Shown here: in pieces, positions 23,389-31,602 of the stretch
How the letters are laid out: every line of letters begins with the position of its first letter
Numbering within the stretch: the stretch's first letter is position 1
NCBI GenBank assembly: GCA_021323395.1
Contig: JAJONL010000017.1
Span: 1-32,423 of the forward strand
DNA length: 32,423 bases
Origin: Nitrospira sp.
GTDB taxonomy: Bacteria; Nitrospirota; Nitrospiria; Nitrospirales; Nitrospiraceae
Direction of reading: 5' to 3'
Made by a program: the position numbers and the translations under genes
Notes under the pieces: generated by a model
Database searches by the model: none
The model's input: only the letters and a program-made list of their open reading frames with translations
Told to the model about the DNA's origin: nothing

Positions 23389-23538
23389 CGGTGCTGACGC
23401 ACTCTAACGAGCCAGGATCAAGGGGTCAATAAGGGATGAGAAACCGGCAGACGCGTAGATTGACAATGCCCAAATGCGCTCCCTATAGTACCTTCGAATA
23501 GCCGCTGAATGGCCAATCGAGAAAGGATCTCTTCGCCC

Positions 23539-24330
23539 ATGACGACTCAGTCAACGCCATTTCCCCTGCAGCAGATCGGAACCGGGACCGCCCGCTTTCC
23601 CAGCGGGAGGGCCATTCCCACCGCGACAGATGCGATGGTCGATCCCTATGTCAAGACGCGTGTCACCAAAGACGTACAGGTCGAATGCATTCAATTTTGG
23701 CCGCAAGACAAGATCGCCTACCCCGGCATCGTGCTGTTGCATGACTGGTGGGGCATGAATTCACAGATCACGGATCTCGGTGCCCGGTTGGCCTGCGAAG
23801 GTTACGGCATTATCATTCCGAAGTTATATGGACGGCTCGGCGGCATGGTGACAGCCAATGCCGAGGTTGCTGAAGCGCTCCTGGCCAAGTGCAACGATCA
23901 GCTGTTACTCCAAGATATCAACAGTTGTTGCGAATATCTCAATACCCTGGAGCACATCAAGCGCAACATCCATGGCGTCGTCGGTTTCGGGATGGGTGGC
24001 TCCCTGGCCATCCGGTTCGCCTGCCAGCGCAAGCGATTACGCGCCGCGGTCGCATTTTATGGAAAGGTCACTGCCCCCGCCTTGCTGAATAATATGATCA
24101 GCCCCTTGCTCTACCATCAAGCCGACCAGGATACCTGGGCCACTCAACAGGATGTCGATCATCTCCGCCAAGCCGCGGCACAGGGCAAACGGATCGAGGT
24201 CAAGACCTATCCAGGCGCTTCACACGCGTTCTGTGATGAAACTCGTCCGGCAGGGTATGATGCTGCGGCCGCGGCCCAAGCCTGGGATGCTACCGTGTCG
24301 TTTCTGAAACATTCCTTTCAAGGAGCATAA
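23539..24330 (+). CDS. dienelactone hydrolase-like alpha/beta protein lacking the nucleophile (263 aa)
   Basis: The fold is that of the dienelactone hydrolase family: GIVLLHDWWGMNSQITDLG (63-81), IIIPKLYG, the nucleophile-elbow strand GVVGFGMGGSLAIRFA, LLYHQADQDTW and GASHAFCDE. In active members the elbow reads G-x-C-x-G-G; here Gly151 sits where Cys (or Ser) is expected. The acidic residue (Asp196/198) and His229 of the triad are kept. The enzyme is therefore probably inactive as a hydrolase or has another role. ATG 23539 is 14 bases after AAAGGA; ATG 23509 is an alternative without a ribosome site. The next gene is 87 bases downstream on the same strand. Confidence 0.82.
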   Translation: MTTQSTPFPLQQIGTGTARFPSGRAIPTATDAMVDPYVKTRVTKDVQVECIQFWPQDKIAYPGIVLLHDWWGMNSQITDLGARLACEGYGIIIPKLYGRLGGMVTANAEVAEALLAKCNDQLLLQDINSCCEYLNTLEHIKRNIHGVVGFGMGGSLAIRFACQRKRLRAAVAFYGKVTAPALLNNMISPLLYHQADQDTWATQQDVDHLRQAAAQGKRIEVKTYPGASHAFCDETRPAGYDAAAAAQAWDATVSFLKHSFQGA

Positions 24331-24417
24331 CCCACGAAGGTGGCCTGTACGGCCTGCCGCCGCCGCGGTCACCGGTCCGCCCTTTCTTTCTACATGGAGC
24401 GGGGAGCGTACTTACCC

Positions 24418-25431
24418 ATGTCGATGCGGTCAACTCAGACCCTATGCCTCGTCGGGTGCCTCTGTGTCCTGACGATCCCCTTTGGCGGGACCGTGGCCAT
24501 GGCCGACGAGCCGCCGCCCGTCGTGCAGCAGACCCTGGCCGATCGATGGCCGGACTTCTTCAACGTGATGCGTACCACGTCACTGGCCTCTCTCCCCTCG
24601 CAAGGAGAGCCGCTCGCCTTATTCCAGGAGGTGATCGGCCCTCGGCTGGGCTTGAACGATGCGGCTCTGGCGGTCGGAGCCAAGCGCCTGTCCCCTGCCA
24701 TGTCCAAAGAACTCATGATCGACGATCTCAAACAGTCGGCTAGTGAACTCATGCGGGGCCTGGCCGCTTGGCAACTGGCGCAGGAGGCGCTACAACTTCG
24801 TGTGATTGGGACGAGCGAACAACTGGAAGAATTTCATCGACGGGTCGAAGCCCAGACAGCTTGGTTGACGGAAGGTACGCCATTAAACACCTTTCTCCAT
24901 CACCTCTCGACGCGCTCCAAAGACCTGGCTTCGCAGGTGGCGACTCAAGATACGGCGGCCGGCATGGTTCGTACCGGCACCACGGCAAACGAGCTGGCGG
25001 AAGCCGCCTCCGCAGTGGAACCCTGGGCCAAGGAAATTGTGCATCGCGAGTGGTTCAGGCTTTTCACCTGGAAAGACCAGGTACGACGGCAACGAGGCCT
25101 CGTGCGATTGTGCGGGACCTGGCAATGGTCGATTCACAACCACCAGAACCATCGAGAAGAAAAGACTGCCGTCATTTTTGCGCCGCCGGGAGCCACCTCT
25201 CCGACGAACCCCGCTGAAATCAGCGTCCTTGGCGACAGCGTCTATTTGCGATGGGAAACTCAAGCCGGTGTTCAGGAAGACAGTCTTTTATTTTCGGCGG
25301 AAGGGCAACGTTTGGAAGGTACGTTCGTCAATAATGCGGGAGGCTGGGGCTCCATTACCGGTAAACACACGGCGTCCTGTTTTCCAAAGGGAGGAGAAAA
25401 ACCGGCTTCCGGCCAGCGGCGCCGTCACTGA
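24418..25431 (+). CDS. exported hypothetical protein with signal peptide (337 aa)
   Basis: A classical signal peptide is present (MSMRSTQTLCLVGCLCVLT then IPFGGTVAMADEP), with likely cleavage after AMA. The mature region is helical up to about 200 (LADRWPDFFNVMRTTSLASL, LIDDLKQSASEL-like segment, AEAASAVEPWAKEIVHREW). It then becomes beta-rich (LVRLCGTWQWSIHNHQNH, then VYLRWETQAGVQEDSLLFSA, RLEGTFVNNAGGWGSITGK). The C-terminal part looks like a small lipocalin-like or beta-sandwich module. I chose ATG 24418 because it gives the cleanest signal peptide, with GGGGAG 12 bases upstream; earlier in-frame starts exist at 24394 and 24340. The last codons overlap the convergent DUF423 gene by 7 bases. 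Confidence 0.7.
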   Translation: MSMRSTQTLCLVGCLCVLTIPFGGTVAMADEPPPVVQQTLADRWPDFFNVMRTTSLASLPSQGEPLALFQEVIGPRLGLNDAALAVGAKRLSPAMSKELMIDDLKQSASELMRGLAAWQLAQEALQLRVIGTSEQLEEFHRRVEAQTAWLTEGTPLNTFLHHLSTRSKDLASQVATQDTAAGMVRTGTTANELAEAASAVEPWAKEIVHREWFRLFTWKDQVRRQRGLVRLCGTWQWSIHNHQNHREEKTAVIFAPPGATSPTNPAEISVLGDSVYLRWETQAGVQEDSLLFSAEGQRLEGTFVNNAGGWGSITGKHTASCFPKGGEKPASGQRRRH

Positions 25432-25820
25432 TCAGGTCCTGCTCGCGAGACCGACCAGGCAATACCAATCCATCCTGCGATGAAGGACACCCCGCCCACT
25501 GGAGTCAGCGCACCCATCCACTTGATTCCGGCCAACGCAACGATATACAGGCTCCCGCTGAAGAATAGAATGCCGGCGCAAAACAGCCAACCGGCCTTCG
25601 CTGCCCAAGGACTTTTCGCCTCGCGGCACAACCAGGCTACGACAAAGAGCCCGAGGGCATGGTACATTTGGTACCGCGCGGCGGTTTCATAGACGGCGAG
25701 CATCGGTGGATCCAGGATGGATTTGAGCGCATGGGCACCGAAGGCGCCGGCCGCCACGGCTGTGGCGGCAAACAAGGCGCCCAGAAACGCAAAACGAGAT
25801 GAGTGATGCGGGTTCGTCAT
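25425..25820 (-). CDS. DUF423 (YgdD-type) membrane protein (131 aa)
   Basis: Four hydrophobic helices are typical of the DUF423 family of small inner-membrane proteins. They include FLGALFAATAVAAGAFGAHA, MYHALGLFVVAWLC, GWLFCAGILFFSGSLYIVAL and PVGGVSFIAGWIGIAWS. Family hallmarks GAFGAHAL, YQMYHALGL, G-x-FSGSLY and LTPVGG are all present. Function is unknown across the family. ATG 25820 follows GGAGAAGG; a longer ORF reaches 25874 without support. The gene is divergent from the zinc-ribbon membrane protein and convergent with the exported protein. Confidence 0.92.
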   Translation of the reverse strand: MTNPHHSSRFAFLGALFAATAVAAGAFGAHALKSILDPPMLAVYETAARYQMYHALGLFVVAWLCREAKSPWAAKAGWLFCAGILFFSGSLYIVALAGIKWMGALTPVGGVSFIAGWIGIAWSVSRAGPDQ

Positions 25821-25889
25821 GGCCTTCTCCGGAACAATCACCGTGTTTGGCATAAAACCTGGCGATTCTAACATGTGTATGGCATTGAA

Positions 25890-26456
25890 ATGAGCGAGCC
25901 GATGCCGCTTGAATGTCCCCGTTGTCTACTGACCAACCCTGATGCCGCTCAGTTCTGCGAGTGCGGCTACGATTTTACACCGCATTTTCAAGGGCTCCCG
26001 CTGAAGTCTGCCGCCAAGAGTTCCCCTCGCCGTCGCTTCTTTTCGGAAGAGATGGGACGTGGCAGTTTTCTCCTCGGTATTCTTCTCATCTGGCTGGCAC
26101 TCTCGGTGGGCGAGCTCTATCGCATTCGCATCGAACTGCCACGCCGGCCAAAAACCGAACTGGGATTGAGCAGTCTCATGGTGGGTCTGACGGATCTTGC
26201 CGCCGCGCTGGTTGTCGGAGCGATCGGTTGGGCCTGCGTATGGATCGCCCTGGCGTCGCAAAGCAAGCGCGACGGCAGCCTCTGCCCGAAGCGCACCACA
26301 TTCGTCGTGACGTTGGTCGCCGCGGCCGTCCTATTCGTAATCAGAACGATCGAACCGAGTGTGCTCGTCCAACATGTCATGCAGATCCTCTTCATTCTGG
26401 CCATTGCAATCGTATCGTATTATGCGGGCTCTCGGAACTGGCTGGGCAAGTGGTAG
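25890..26456 (+). CDS. zinc-ribbon membrane protein (188 aa)
   Basis: The N-terminus holds a zinc ribbon, CPRCLLTNPDAAQFCECGYD (C-x2-C-x10-C-x-C). Four hydrophobic helices follow: GSFLLGILLIWLALSVGEL, DLAAALVVGAIGWACVWIAL, FVVTLVAAAVLFVI and VMQILFILAIAIVSYYAG. Such ribbon-plus-membrane proteins are common and mostly uncharacterised. The ribbon may help fold or recruit a partner at the cytoplasmic face. ATG 25890 gives MSEPMPLECPRC; a GTG start at 25875 adds five residues. There is no strong ribosome site for either. Confidence 0.75.
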   Translation: MSEPMPLECPRCLLTNPDAAQFCECGYDFTPHFQGLPLKSAAKSSPRRRFFSEEMGRGSFLLGILLIWLALSVGELYRIRIELPRRPKTELGLSSLMVGLTDLAAALVVGAIGWACVWIALASQSKRDGSLCPKRTTFVVTLVAAAVLFVIRTIEPSVLVQHVMQILFILAIAIVSYYAGSRNWLGKW

Positions 26457-26550
26457 CCCCAGGGACTACGCTTAAATTGACAGGACACGGCCGGATGCCT
26501 GAAGTACATCGTCTGGAGCAAGCGGAGCAGGGAGTGGTCGGAGGTAGGTG

Positions 26551-27042
26551 TTAGTGTTTGCAGAAGTAGAGATAAAAGTCGGCAAATTCCTCGGCGGGAA
26601 TTCCTAGATGGACCTGCCTCTCCGTACGGCCACACAGCAACGCCCACTCTGCCGCGATCTTTGCGAGTTGATCGTCGTTCACATTATGGGTACTCCATAA
26701 GTTTACGGCAGCGGAGCTCAATACGATGGTGATGGTCCGGATTGAAGGGCCATAACTAAACTTGAATTCGTAGCCGCCTCGAAACAGCAGGATGACGCCA
26801 TCTCTGGATCGAAACCCTCGGTGTCCGCAGACCGGGCAGACCATTGGCTCCAATCCGGTCTGGGGATCGTAGGCTGGTTCCTTGCTTCCTAAAAAACCGG
26901 CGCATTTATTGATCGGACACCTGGGGGAGGTGGAGCTGTCCTTTGTAACGGAGTCAAGCACCTGAGGCGTTTCCTGATGCCGTAACACATCTCCTGAGGA
27001 TTCATTCGCTTGTGAGGTGACCTCTGCACTATGACGTGCCAT
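26551..27042 (-). CDS. hypothetical protein with zinc-binding cysteine pairs (163 aa)
   Basis: The start ATG 27042 is preceded by AGGAGA. A low-complexity Ser/Thr/Glu-rich N-terminus (about 1-45) leads to SPRCPINKCAGFLGSKEPAY (C-x4-C) and EPMVCPVCGHRGF (C-x2-C), which together could bind one zinc ion. The second half is beta-rich then helical: FKFSYGPSIRTITIVLSSAA, DQLAKIAAEWALLCGR and FADFYLYFCKH. I recognise no family. It is upstream of the MEDS pair region on the same strand as a separate transcription unit. It may bind nucleic acid or protein through the zinc motif. Confidence 0.65.
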   Translation of the reverse strand: MARHSAEVTSQANESSGDVLRHQETPQVLDSVTKDSSTSPRCPINKCAGFLGSKEPAYDPQTGLEPMVCPVCGHRGFRSRDGVILLFRGGYEFKFSYGPSIRTITIVLSSAAVNLWSTHNVNDDQLAKIAAEWALLCGRTERQVHLGIPAEEFADFYLYFCKH

Positions 27043-27202
27043 GCGTGAATCTCCTGGGAGACAGCTCTCGTGACATGCGAAACCGGAAAAAGTTCTCTCG
27101 ACCAGCCGCATCCGTGATCACAGTTGCAAGTATATCAGACGCCCCATCGTACTCATGGACGACAGAGACTTTGCGGGAGTTGAACCGCTAGCGAAACCTA
27201 AG

Positions 27203-27787
27203 TCAGGCATTGCACACGTCGATCGCCTTCCAGCCTCCGGATCCAGGAAGTAACACGGAGTTGTGCGACAGCATGACCTGGAGCATCTCTTCGGGAACCC
27301 ATGCCGCACTTGGGTAGGTGCATAACGCGAGGAGTCGCTGTTCGGACGCGGCCGCAGTCACCTGCTGCTCATACGAAATGAAATCTCGCCGCTGCTGTCT
27401 GGAACTCAGCCACGACGCATCCCCAGCCACGCGCAGTCCGGTGAATCCATGCCGGCTTGACCGTTGAAGTTTATCAAACCAAGCCCTGAGGACCGCTTCC
27501 GATCGGAAGACTCCATCGGTTTCATACCATTGGGTGTGAGGCACAATTTCCAGCTGCCCTGTCTTGAAATAGTCCGCGATGGCAGGCATCGAGCGTTGAA
27601 GGGATTCAAGCGCTTCTTCTCCGTTCAATGACGGACCGGTGATCCATATGCAACATTCTCCGTCTGTCAAACCTGCGTGAAAATAAGCGGTCAGCAACTG
27701 GCGCAGTTCGGCGATTGATTTGTAGAACAGACACAGGTGCGTACCCCATGCCACGGTCTCTATGCCTTTAATGCCTGAACGAGGCAT
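27203..27787 (-). CDS. MEDS (DcmR sensory) domain protein, downstream copy (194 aa)
   Basis: The protein is a single MEDS domain, a RecA-like sensory fold known from DcmR and methylotroph/methanogen sensors. Landmarks: HLCLFYKSIAELRQLLTAYF, LTDGECCIWITG, YFKTGQLEIVPHTQWY, FTGLRVAGDASWL, the segment FISYEQQVTAAASEQRLLAL, and CTYPSAAWVPEEMLQVMLSH. No kinase, HTH or PAS domain is attached. Start ATG 27787 lies 5 bases after the stop of the upstream MEDS gene, with no good ribosome site, so translation is probably coupled. The ORF extends upstream to 27901 but overlaps the first gene and adds no homology. Confidence 0.82.
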   Translation of the reverse strand: MPRSGIKGIETVAWGTHLCLFYKSIAELRQLLTAYFHAGLTDGECCIWITGPSLNGEEALESLQRSMPAIADYFKTGQLEIVPHTQWYETDGVFRSEAVLRAWFDKLQRSSRHGFTGLRVAGDASWLSSRQQRRDFISYEQQVTAAASEQRLLALCTYPSAAWVPEEMLQVMLSHNSVLLPGSGGWKAIDVCNA

Positions 27788-27792
27788 CGAGG

Positions 27793-28368
27793 TTAGACAG
27801 CGGCCCTGGGCGGGATGACGGATAGCTGGGAATGGGCGGCACAAGTTTCCAAAAAACGTTGGCCGTCTTGTTCGGCAAAAACGGTGAGAGGATACGCGCA
27901 TAGAAGAGAAAATGTATATTGGCGGGCAAGATCATTCCAGAGTTCTTCGAGTTCGATGGCCGCCCGAGGATTCCCCATTTGCCACAAGCGCGTCACCATC
28001 TCTCCAAACACACGGATCGGCCGGCCCTCTCTGGCTCGACCGGAAAATACCTGGTCCATCGATGCAAAAAACCGCGCTCGTTCCGGCCGATTTTCGACGA
28101 GAAACGTCGAAAGGACTTCATCTGCATCTAACGCATGGTAGGAAGACAAGAGGTCAATCGTGCCGACTATATCGGGGCAGGCGGCGCGCAACCGATGCGC
28201 AAACCCTTCGCGATGCTCTTTTGTGGCTATGGTGATTACCGTCTCGCCGGCTTGAATACCATTCTGTATAAAACTGCCGACGTGGGCTTCCATTCCTAGG
28301 CCGTCGGAATAGAAATGCACCCTGTGAAAATGGTCAGGAGTGCTTGGATGGCCGAGGTAATCGCTCAC
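27793..28368 (-). CDS. MEDS (DcmR sensory) domain protein, upstream copy (191 aa)
   Basis: Again a lone MEDS domain: HFHRVHFYSDGLGMEAHVGS, IQAGETVITIATKEHREGF, IDLLSSYHALDADEVLSTFL, RIRVFGEMVTRLWQMGNPR, AIELEELWNDLARQYTFSLL, and CAYPLTVFAEQDGQRFLETC. It is clearly related to the downstream copy in order of elements, but the two have diverged strongly, so this is an old duplication or two different inputs. Start GTG 28368 lacks an obvious ribosome site. MEDS domains normally sit in front of histidine kinases or regulators; here two sensory-only proteins occur as a two-gene operon. Ligand unknown. Confidence 0.85.
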   Translation of the reverse strand: MSDYLGHPSTPDHFHRVHFYSDGLGMEAHVGSFIQNGIQAGETVITIATKEHREGFAHRLRAACPDIVGTIDLLSSYHALDADEVLSTFLVENRPERARFFASMDQVFSGRAREGRPIRVFGEMVTRLWQMGNPRAAIELEELWNDLARQYTFSLLCAYPLTVFAEQDGQRFLETCAAHSQLSVIPPRAAV

Positions 28369-28478
28369 GCTCGTATTTTAGCTTAGTGAGCAAGGCTAGT
28401 CCACGGCTAATTCATGTTCGTTCCATGGACGCAATAGCCGGATTCATTCTTGTGAATTCCATTCGTCCATCAACATCA

Positions 28479-28706
28479 TTACCGCATCAGGAAACCAAAG
28501 CCAAGGGGCTGGAAGAGGGCGCGAATGTTGCGGTGGAATTGAACGAAACCGGCACCGTGATTGATCTTCATCGAGCTGACGAACGCGCCACAGGAAAGAA
28601 ATAGTTCGGCAATCGAACATGTGGCAGGTAAGCGCGACTCGGTCCCTCGCCATGCCCACGGCGGGGGACCGGACACCTCCTCCAATACAACCACGTCAAC
28701 ATTCAT
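28479..28706 (-). CDS. possible small protein (75 aa)
   Basis: ATG 28706 follows GAGGA by 4 bases, which is the best argument for a gene. The product MNVDVVVLEEVSGPPPWAWR continues with two cysteines and ends FQPLGFGFLMR. A competing plus-strand ORF (28425-28604) covers the same DNA without a ribosome site. No family recognised. It may be real or a chance reading. Confidence 0.3.
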   Translation of the reverse strand: MNVDVVVLEEVSGPPPWAWRGTESRLPATCSIAELFLSCGAFVSSMKINHGAGFVQFHRNIRALFQPLGFGFLMR

Positions 28707-28751
28707 AAGGTCCTCGTTTTTTACAAAAATGAACGTCCATTTGGGGTTCAC

Positions 28752-29461
28752 AAAATTAGGGGATAACTCTGTTGATAAGTCTTATCCAGGCCTCTGGGAA
28801 GAGCTAGGCACGCGCTGCCTACCATACTGCCTATTTTTTGTGCATTGATCGAGCCTTCCTGCATGACGCCACATCTTGTGGCTTGACTGTTCGGTCTTTC
28901 TATAGGAGTCCCCCTCCACCATGACGCCTGCGATCAGTATCCTATTATCGACTACGTAATAGGCTGTCACCAAAGCTGCGGTGTTGTGACGAAGTTATAC
29001 ACAGAAGGGCACTCAGGTGAGCGGATCCCGCTATTCCCGTCACCCTTGAGTCACGGCTAGGCTGAGCCAGTGGAGCCTTATGGGAGCCTGGGCAGAAATA
29101 CCGCTAAAGCACCGAGGTCGCTGCTCATCAAAGGAGGAAATGCCTATGCCTCAACGTCCTCCTGGTCACGAACGTTCCGAATGAGATGCTGGTTCTATTT
29201 GGAGGAGAAGGAGAAGCTCCAGACAGCGTGAGTAATGTGTTGAAAATGTGCGCTTGACCGGCCTCCATCCTGCTGAAGGAATCCCGAGGGATGGAAGAAT
29301 AGGACAAAAAACAGAAAATGGACAGCTTTACTTTTGTCTACGGGTTCTCTTTCTTATCAGTTAGACGCTGGCAAAAGGCATATCTAATCAGCCCGTTACG
29401 ACCTCATTCAGCGGCCCTCGAATGGGAGCTACGCGTGGCCTCAGATTTGCTGGTCCTGTGT
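28752..29461. other. intergenic stretch upstream of the IS element, no gene resolved
   Basis: A good AAAGGAGG site at about 29130 precedes ATG 29146, but the frame stops after 12 codons. A neighbouring frame is open through GGEGEAPDSVSNVLKMCA. This may be a tiny frameshifted gene, which I cannot confirm. Otherwise I see nothing. Confidence 0.35.
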
Positions 29462-29553
29462 GAGAGGTGGCCCCATTCGTTTGAACAGCAGCCCGAGGGT
29501 TTTAAGTGGACACTCTGCTCATTCTCACGCTGCCAGTTTACCCGTCGGCAGCA

Positions 29554-30353
29554 TCACGGCATAGGCCTCATCCGTGTCTGCTTGCCCAGACTCGAATGCG
29601 GTCTGGATTGGTTGTACCAGCCCAGATATTGCGTGATCGAGGCTCTGGCTTCCGTGACCGAGTCATAGGCGTACACATACACCTGCTCGTATTTCACCGA
29701 TTTCCACAGGCGCTCCACGAACACATTATCCCTCCAGGCGCCGTGTCCATCCATGCTGAGCTTACAACCCTGTTCTTTAACGGCATGCACAAACGCATGC
29801 GCGCTGAACTGACTGCCCTGGTCGGTGTTCACAATCTCCGGCTTGCCATGGCGGGCGAATGCCTCTTGCAGCACCTCGACCGCATGCAGGCCTCCAACGT
29901 AATCGCGACCGTCGAAGCTAAGACTTTGCGGCTGGCCCAATCCACCACGGCGGTCAGGTAGACAAACCCCTTGGCCATCGGGATGTAGGTCGTGTCCAGT
30001 GCCCACACCTGGTTGGCTTGGTTAATGGTGAGCCCGCGTAGCAGGTAGGGATAGATTTCATGCCCGGGGTGCTTCTTGCTGGTGCCCGGCTTTCGATAGA
30101 GCGCCTCCATGCCCATGCGCGCCATCAGTGTGCCCACATGTTTCCGCCCGACCGTGAATCCCGCCCGATTCAGCTGGTCGCGCAACATACGCGCGCCCAT
30201 GAATGGGTGCTCCAAGTGCAACGCGTCCAGGCAACGCATCAGCACCAAATCGGCCGCGCCGACAGACTTGGGGACATAGTAGACACTGCCCCGGCTGATC
30301 CCTGCCAGCTGCGCCTGGCGGCTGATCGGCAGGGCGTGAGTGGAGTCCATCAT
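29554..30353 (-). pseudogene. IS3-family orfB transposase, frameshifted
   Basis: The product carries the IS3-type HTH_21 region (SRQAQLAGISRGSVYYVPKS, FMGARMLRDQLNRAGFTVGR, MARMGMEALYRKPGTSKKHP) and the integrase core. First Asp is in WALDTTYIPM. The frame then fails near 29884-29889, where VAITLEAC should continue as HAVEVLQEAFARHG but one C is missing. The remainder, in a second frame, supplies NTDQGSQF (second Asp), DNVFVERLWKSVKYE (Glu) and YNQSRPHSSLGKQTR. All three catalytic residues exist but never in a single frame. Start ATG 30353 overlaps the end of the orfA frame, as normal for IS3 elements. Confidence 0.85.
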
Positions 30354-30531
30354 CGCTTTGCGCTCAGCAATCCCACCTTGGTGAGCGCCCCTTCTAAAAA
30401 ATCATTCTCTGGTTGGGATGCACGTCAAACCGCTGGGCCAGTTCGGCCAGCGTCTTGTCGCCGCCCAGCGCGGCCAGCGCCACTTGGGCTTTGAATACCG
30501 CTGAGTGCGTCCGTCTCGTTCGTGTTGCCAT
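30354..30531 (-). pseudogene. IS3-family orfA with internal deletion
   Basis: ATG 30531 (GGAG 6 bases upstream) starts [20 protein letters not shown], followed by [20 protein letters not shown], the standard helix-turn-helix of IS3 OrfA. The frame then ends at RMIF and a stop (30394). In another frame, the familiar end of OrfA appears immediately ([18 protein letters not shown]), running into the orfB start. The leucine-zipper middle, normally several tens of codons, is therefore deleted, and the frame was lost at the same point. Confidence 0.75.
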
Positions 30532-30620
30532 CGTCTGCTCCATTTCATCGCCCGGTAGGGCCATCAAAGGTAGCAGATCCTCCACTTATCGGCTTGTTCA
30601 AATTTCCGGGGCCACTTCTC

Positions 30621-31047
30621 TTTCGACAGGTCTTGCGATAGGGCCGCGCCATCAAGCCGGCTTCATCGGTCGAAACGATGGTTTGGTTGGGTGGAGAAAG
30701 TGTTTTGCTTGGAGATTCACATTGCTCGGCAAGCATGACTGGCACCTGGAGAGGGCAGGGCATGGTCTGTCGTAGGCCAGCTATCCTTATGCGCTGAGAT
30801 ATCCTTTCTCATTGAAGAGACGCATGAGAAAGTGGAATCCGCACTGACTTTATCCCCATTCGACCATTTTGTTGCTGGGCCGATGGCGTTCTGCGAATGA
30901 ATGGTGATGAATCGTGCGGCCTGCAGGACGGTTTAAGAAGATCGCGGAAGAAGCATGGTGCTGATCAGCGCCGCGCAGGTGAGGTTTCGTCAATCTCATC
31001 GTCGTAGTAGTGAAGGGAAATGATCGTTGTTCACTTGTGAGATTGAC
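30621..31047. other. intergenic stretch downstream of the IS element, no gene seen
   Basis: Some short ORFs are open on both strands (for instance minus 30545-30763), but none has a ribosome site plus protein-like composition. A GCTATCCTT word occurs at 30780 on the plus strand. It lacks the AAACA half of the element seen at 7749 and 8588. Confidence 0.35.
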
Positions 31048-31221
31048 ATGAGCAAGACCGGTCTGCCTGTCTCCGGAAAAGATGTTCGCTGCGTCTGTGG
31101 TCGAATGACGGCCCGGCTTGAAACCGTGGGACTCGTGATCAAATGCAACCGGTGTGGGAAATTGATCGTCATGTCCCTGTCAAAGATCAAAGGTCTGAAC
31201 AGGCTACTCGATTCCCCATAA
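31048..31221 (+). CDS. Com-like zinc-finger protein (57 aa)
   Basis: The core DVRCVCGRMTARLETVGLV continues with IKCNRCGKLIVMSLSKIKG. This matches the small zinc-finger fold of phage Mu Com, a translational activator of the Mom DNA-modification gene: a cysteine pair (Cys15, Cys17), a central hydrophobic strand, a second pair (Cys33, Cys36) and the ending K-x-I-V-M. The first pair is C-x-C rather than C-x2-C. No mom-like gene is near, so the Mu role cannot be assumed. I use ATG 31048; an alternative TTG at 31027, 8 bases after AAGGGA, has a better ribosome site. A strong hairpin follows downstream. Confidence 0.65.
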   Translation: MSKTGLPVSGKDVRCVCGRMTARLETVGLVIKCNRCGKLIVMSLSKIKGLNRLLDSP

Positions 31222-31307
31222 GTTTCCCATGTCTCACCGGCTACGGGTGATAGAGCCCTAAGCTTTCCTTCTACCATTCCGCGACCAGCGAATCGTCGAT
31301 AATAGGC

Positions 31308-31332
31308 CGACGGCCTCTATATGAGGCCGTCG
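31308..31332. terminator. 10-bp perfect hairpin, possible terminator
   Basis: CGACGGCCTC, loop TATAT, GAGGCCGTCG. It is the strongest inverted repeat near here, 87 bases after the Com-like gene. No T-run follows on the plus strand, so it may instead stabilise a transcript or be a repeat. Confidence 0.45.
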
Positions 31333-31389
31333 CTGCGCCATGTATGTTGTATCCGGGGCGCCTGCTCGCGGGAGTTCCGGTCGGCATCA

Positions 31390-31602
31390 ATGGAATTCGA
31401 ATTTAAGCGACCCGATCACTGTGAACGGGACTCCGGTATAGATGATCGTTTCTACGGACGGGGTGAAGAAACTTGTAATGAAAATTGGGTACGCGTGAAA
31501 AATTTGATCGCTGATGCAATGGTCGACGAAGTGCGTACGAACCGGCGAGCGGTGGGGGATCGGCTAGTGGCGGTCAGTGAAGAAGAACCATGTAGGGCGT
31601 GA
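31390..31602 (+). CDS. possible small hypothetical protein (70 aa)
   Basis: From ATG 31390 the ORF reads MEFEFKRPDHCERDSGIDDR and includes a helical stretch NWVRVKNLIADAMVDEVR. Its composition is balanced and charged, more protein-like than the shadows around it. GGGAG lies about 14 bases upstream. It overlaps the convergent FecR-type gene by 29 bases. No family recognised; chance remains possible. Confidence 0.35.
   Translation: MEFEFKRPDHCERDSGIDDRFYGRGEETCNENWVRVKNLIADAMVDEVRTNRRAVGDRLVAVSEEEPCRA

Larger units (their letters stand above)
29462..30620 (-). mobile_element. IS3-family insertion sequence, defective
   Basis: The element carries orfA and orfB of an IS3-type transposase on the minus strand. 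Terminal inverted repeats are visible: GAGAGGTGGCCCC at 29462-29474, and the complement of GAGAAGTGGCCCC at 30608-30620 (12 of 13 match). A further match inside (TTTGAACA in both ends) extends them. No short direct repeat flanks the element, so the outer borders may have been altered or lie a few bases off. Both ORFs are damaged. Confidence 0.75.

Noticed and set aside
29318-29961. Plus-strand ORFs across the IS element
   Set aside because: They are antisense to orfB, whose catalytic motifs are clear on the minus strand.
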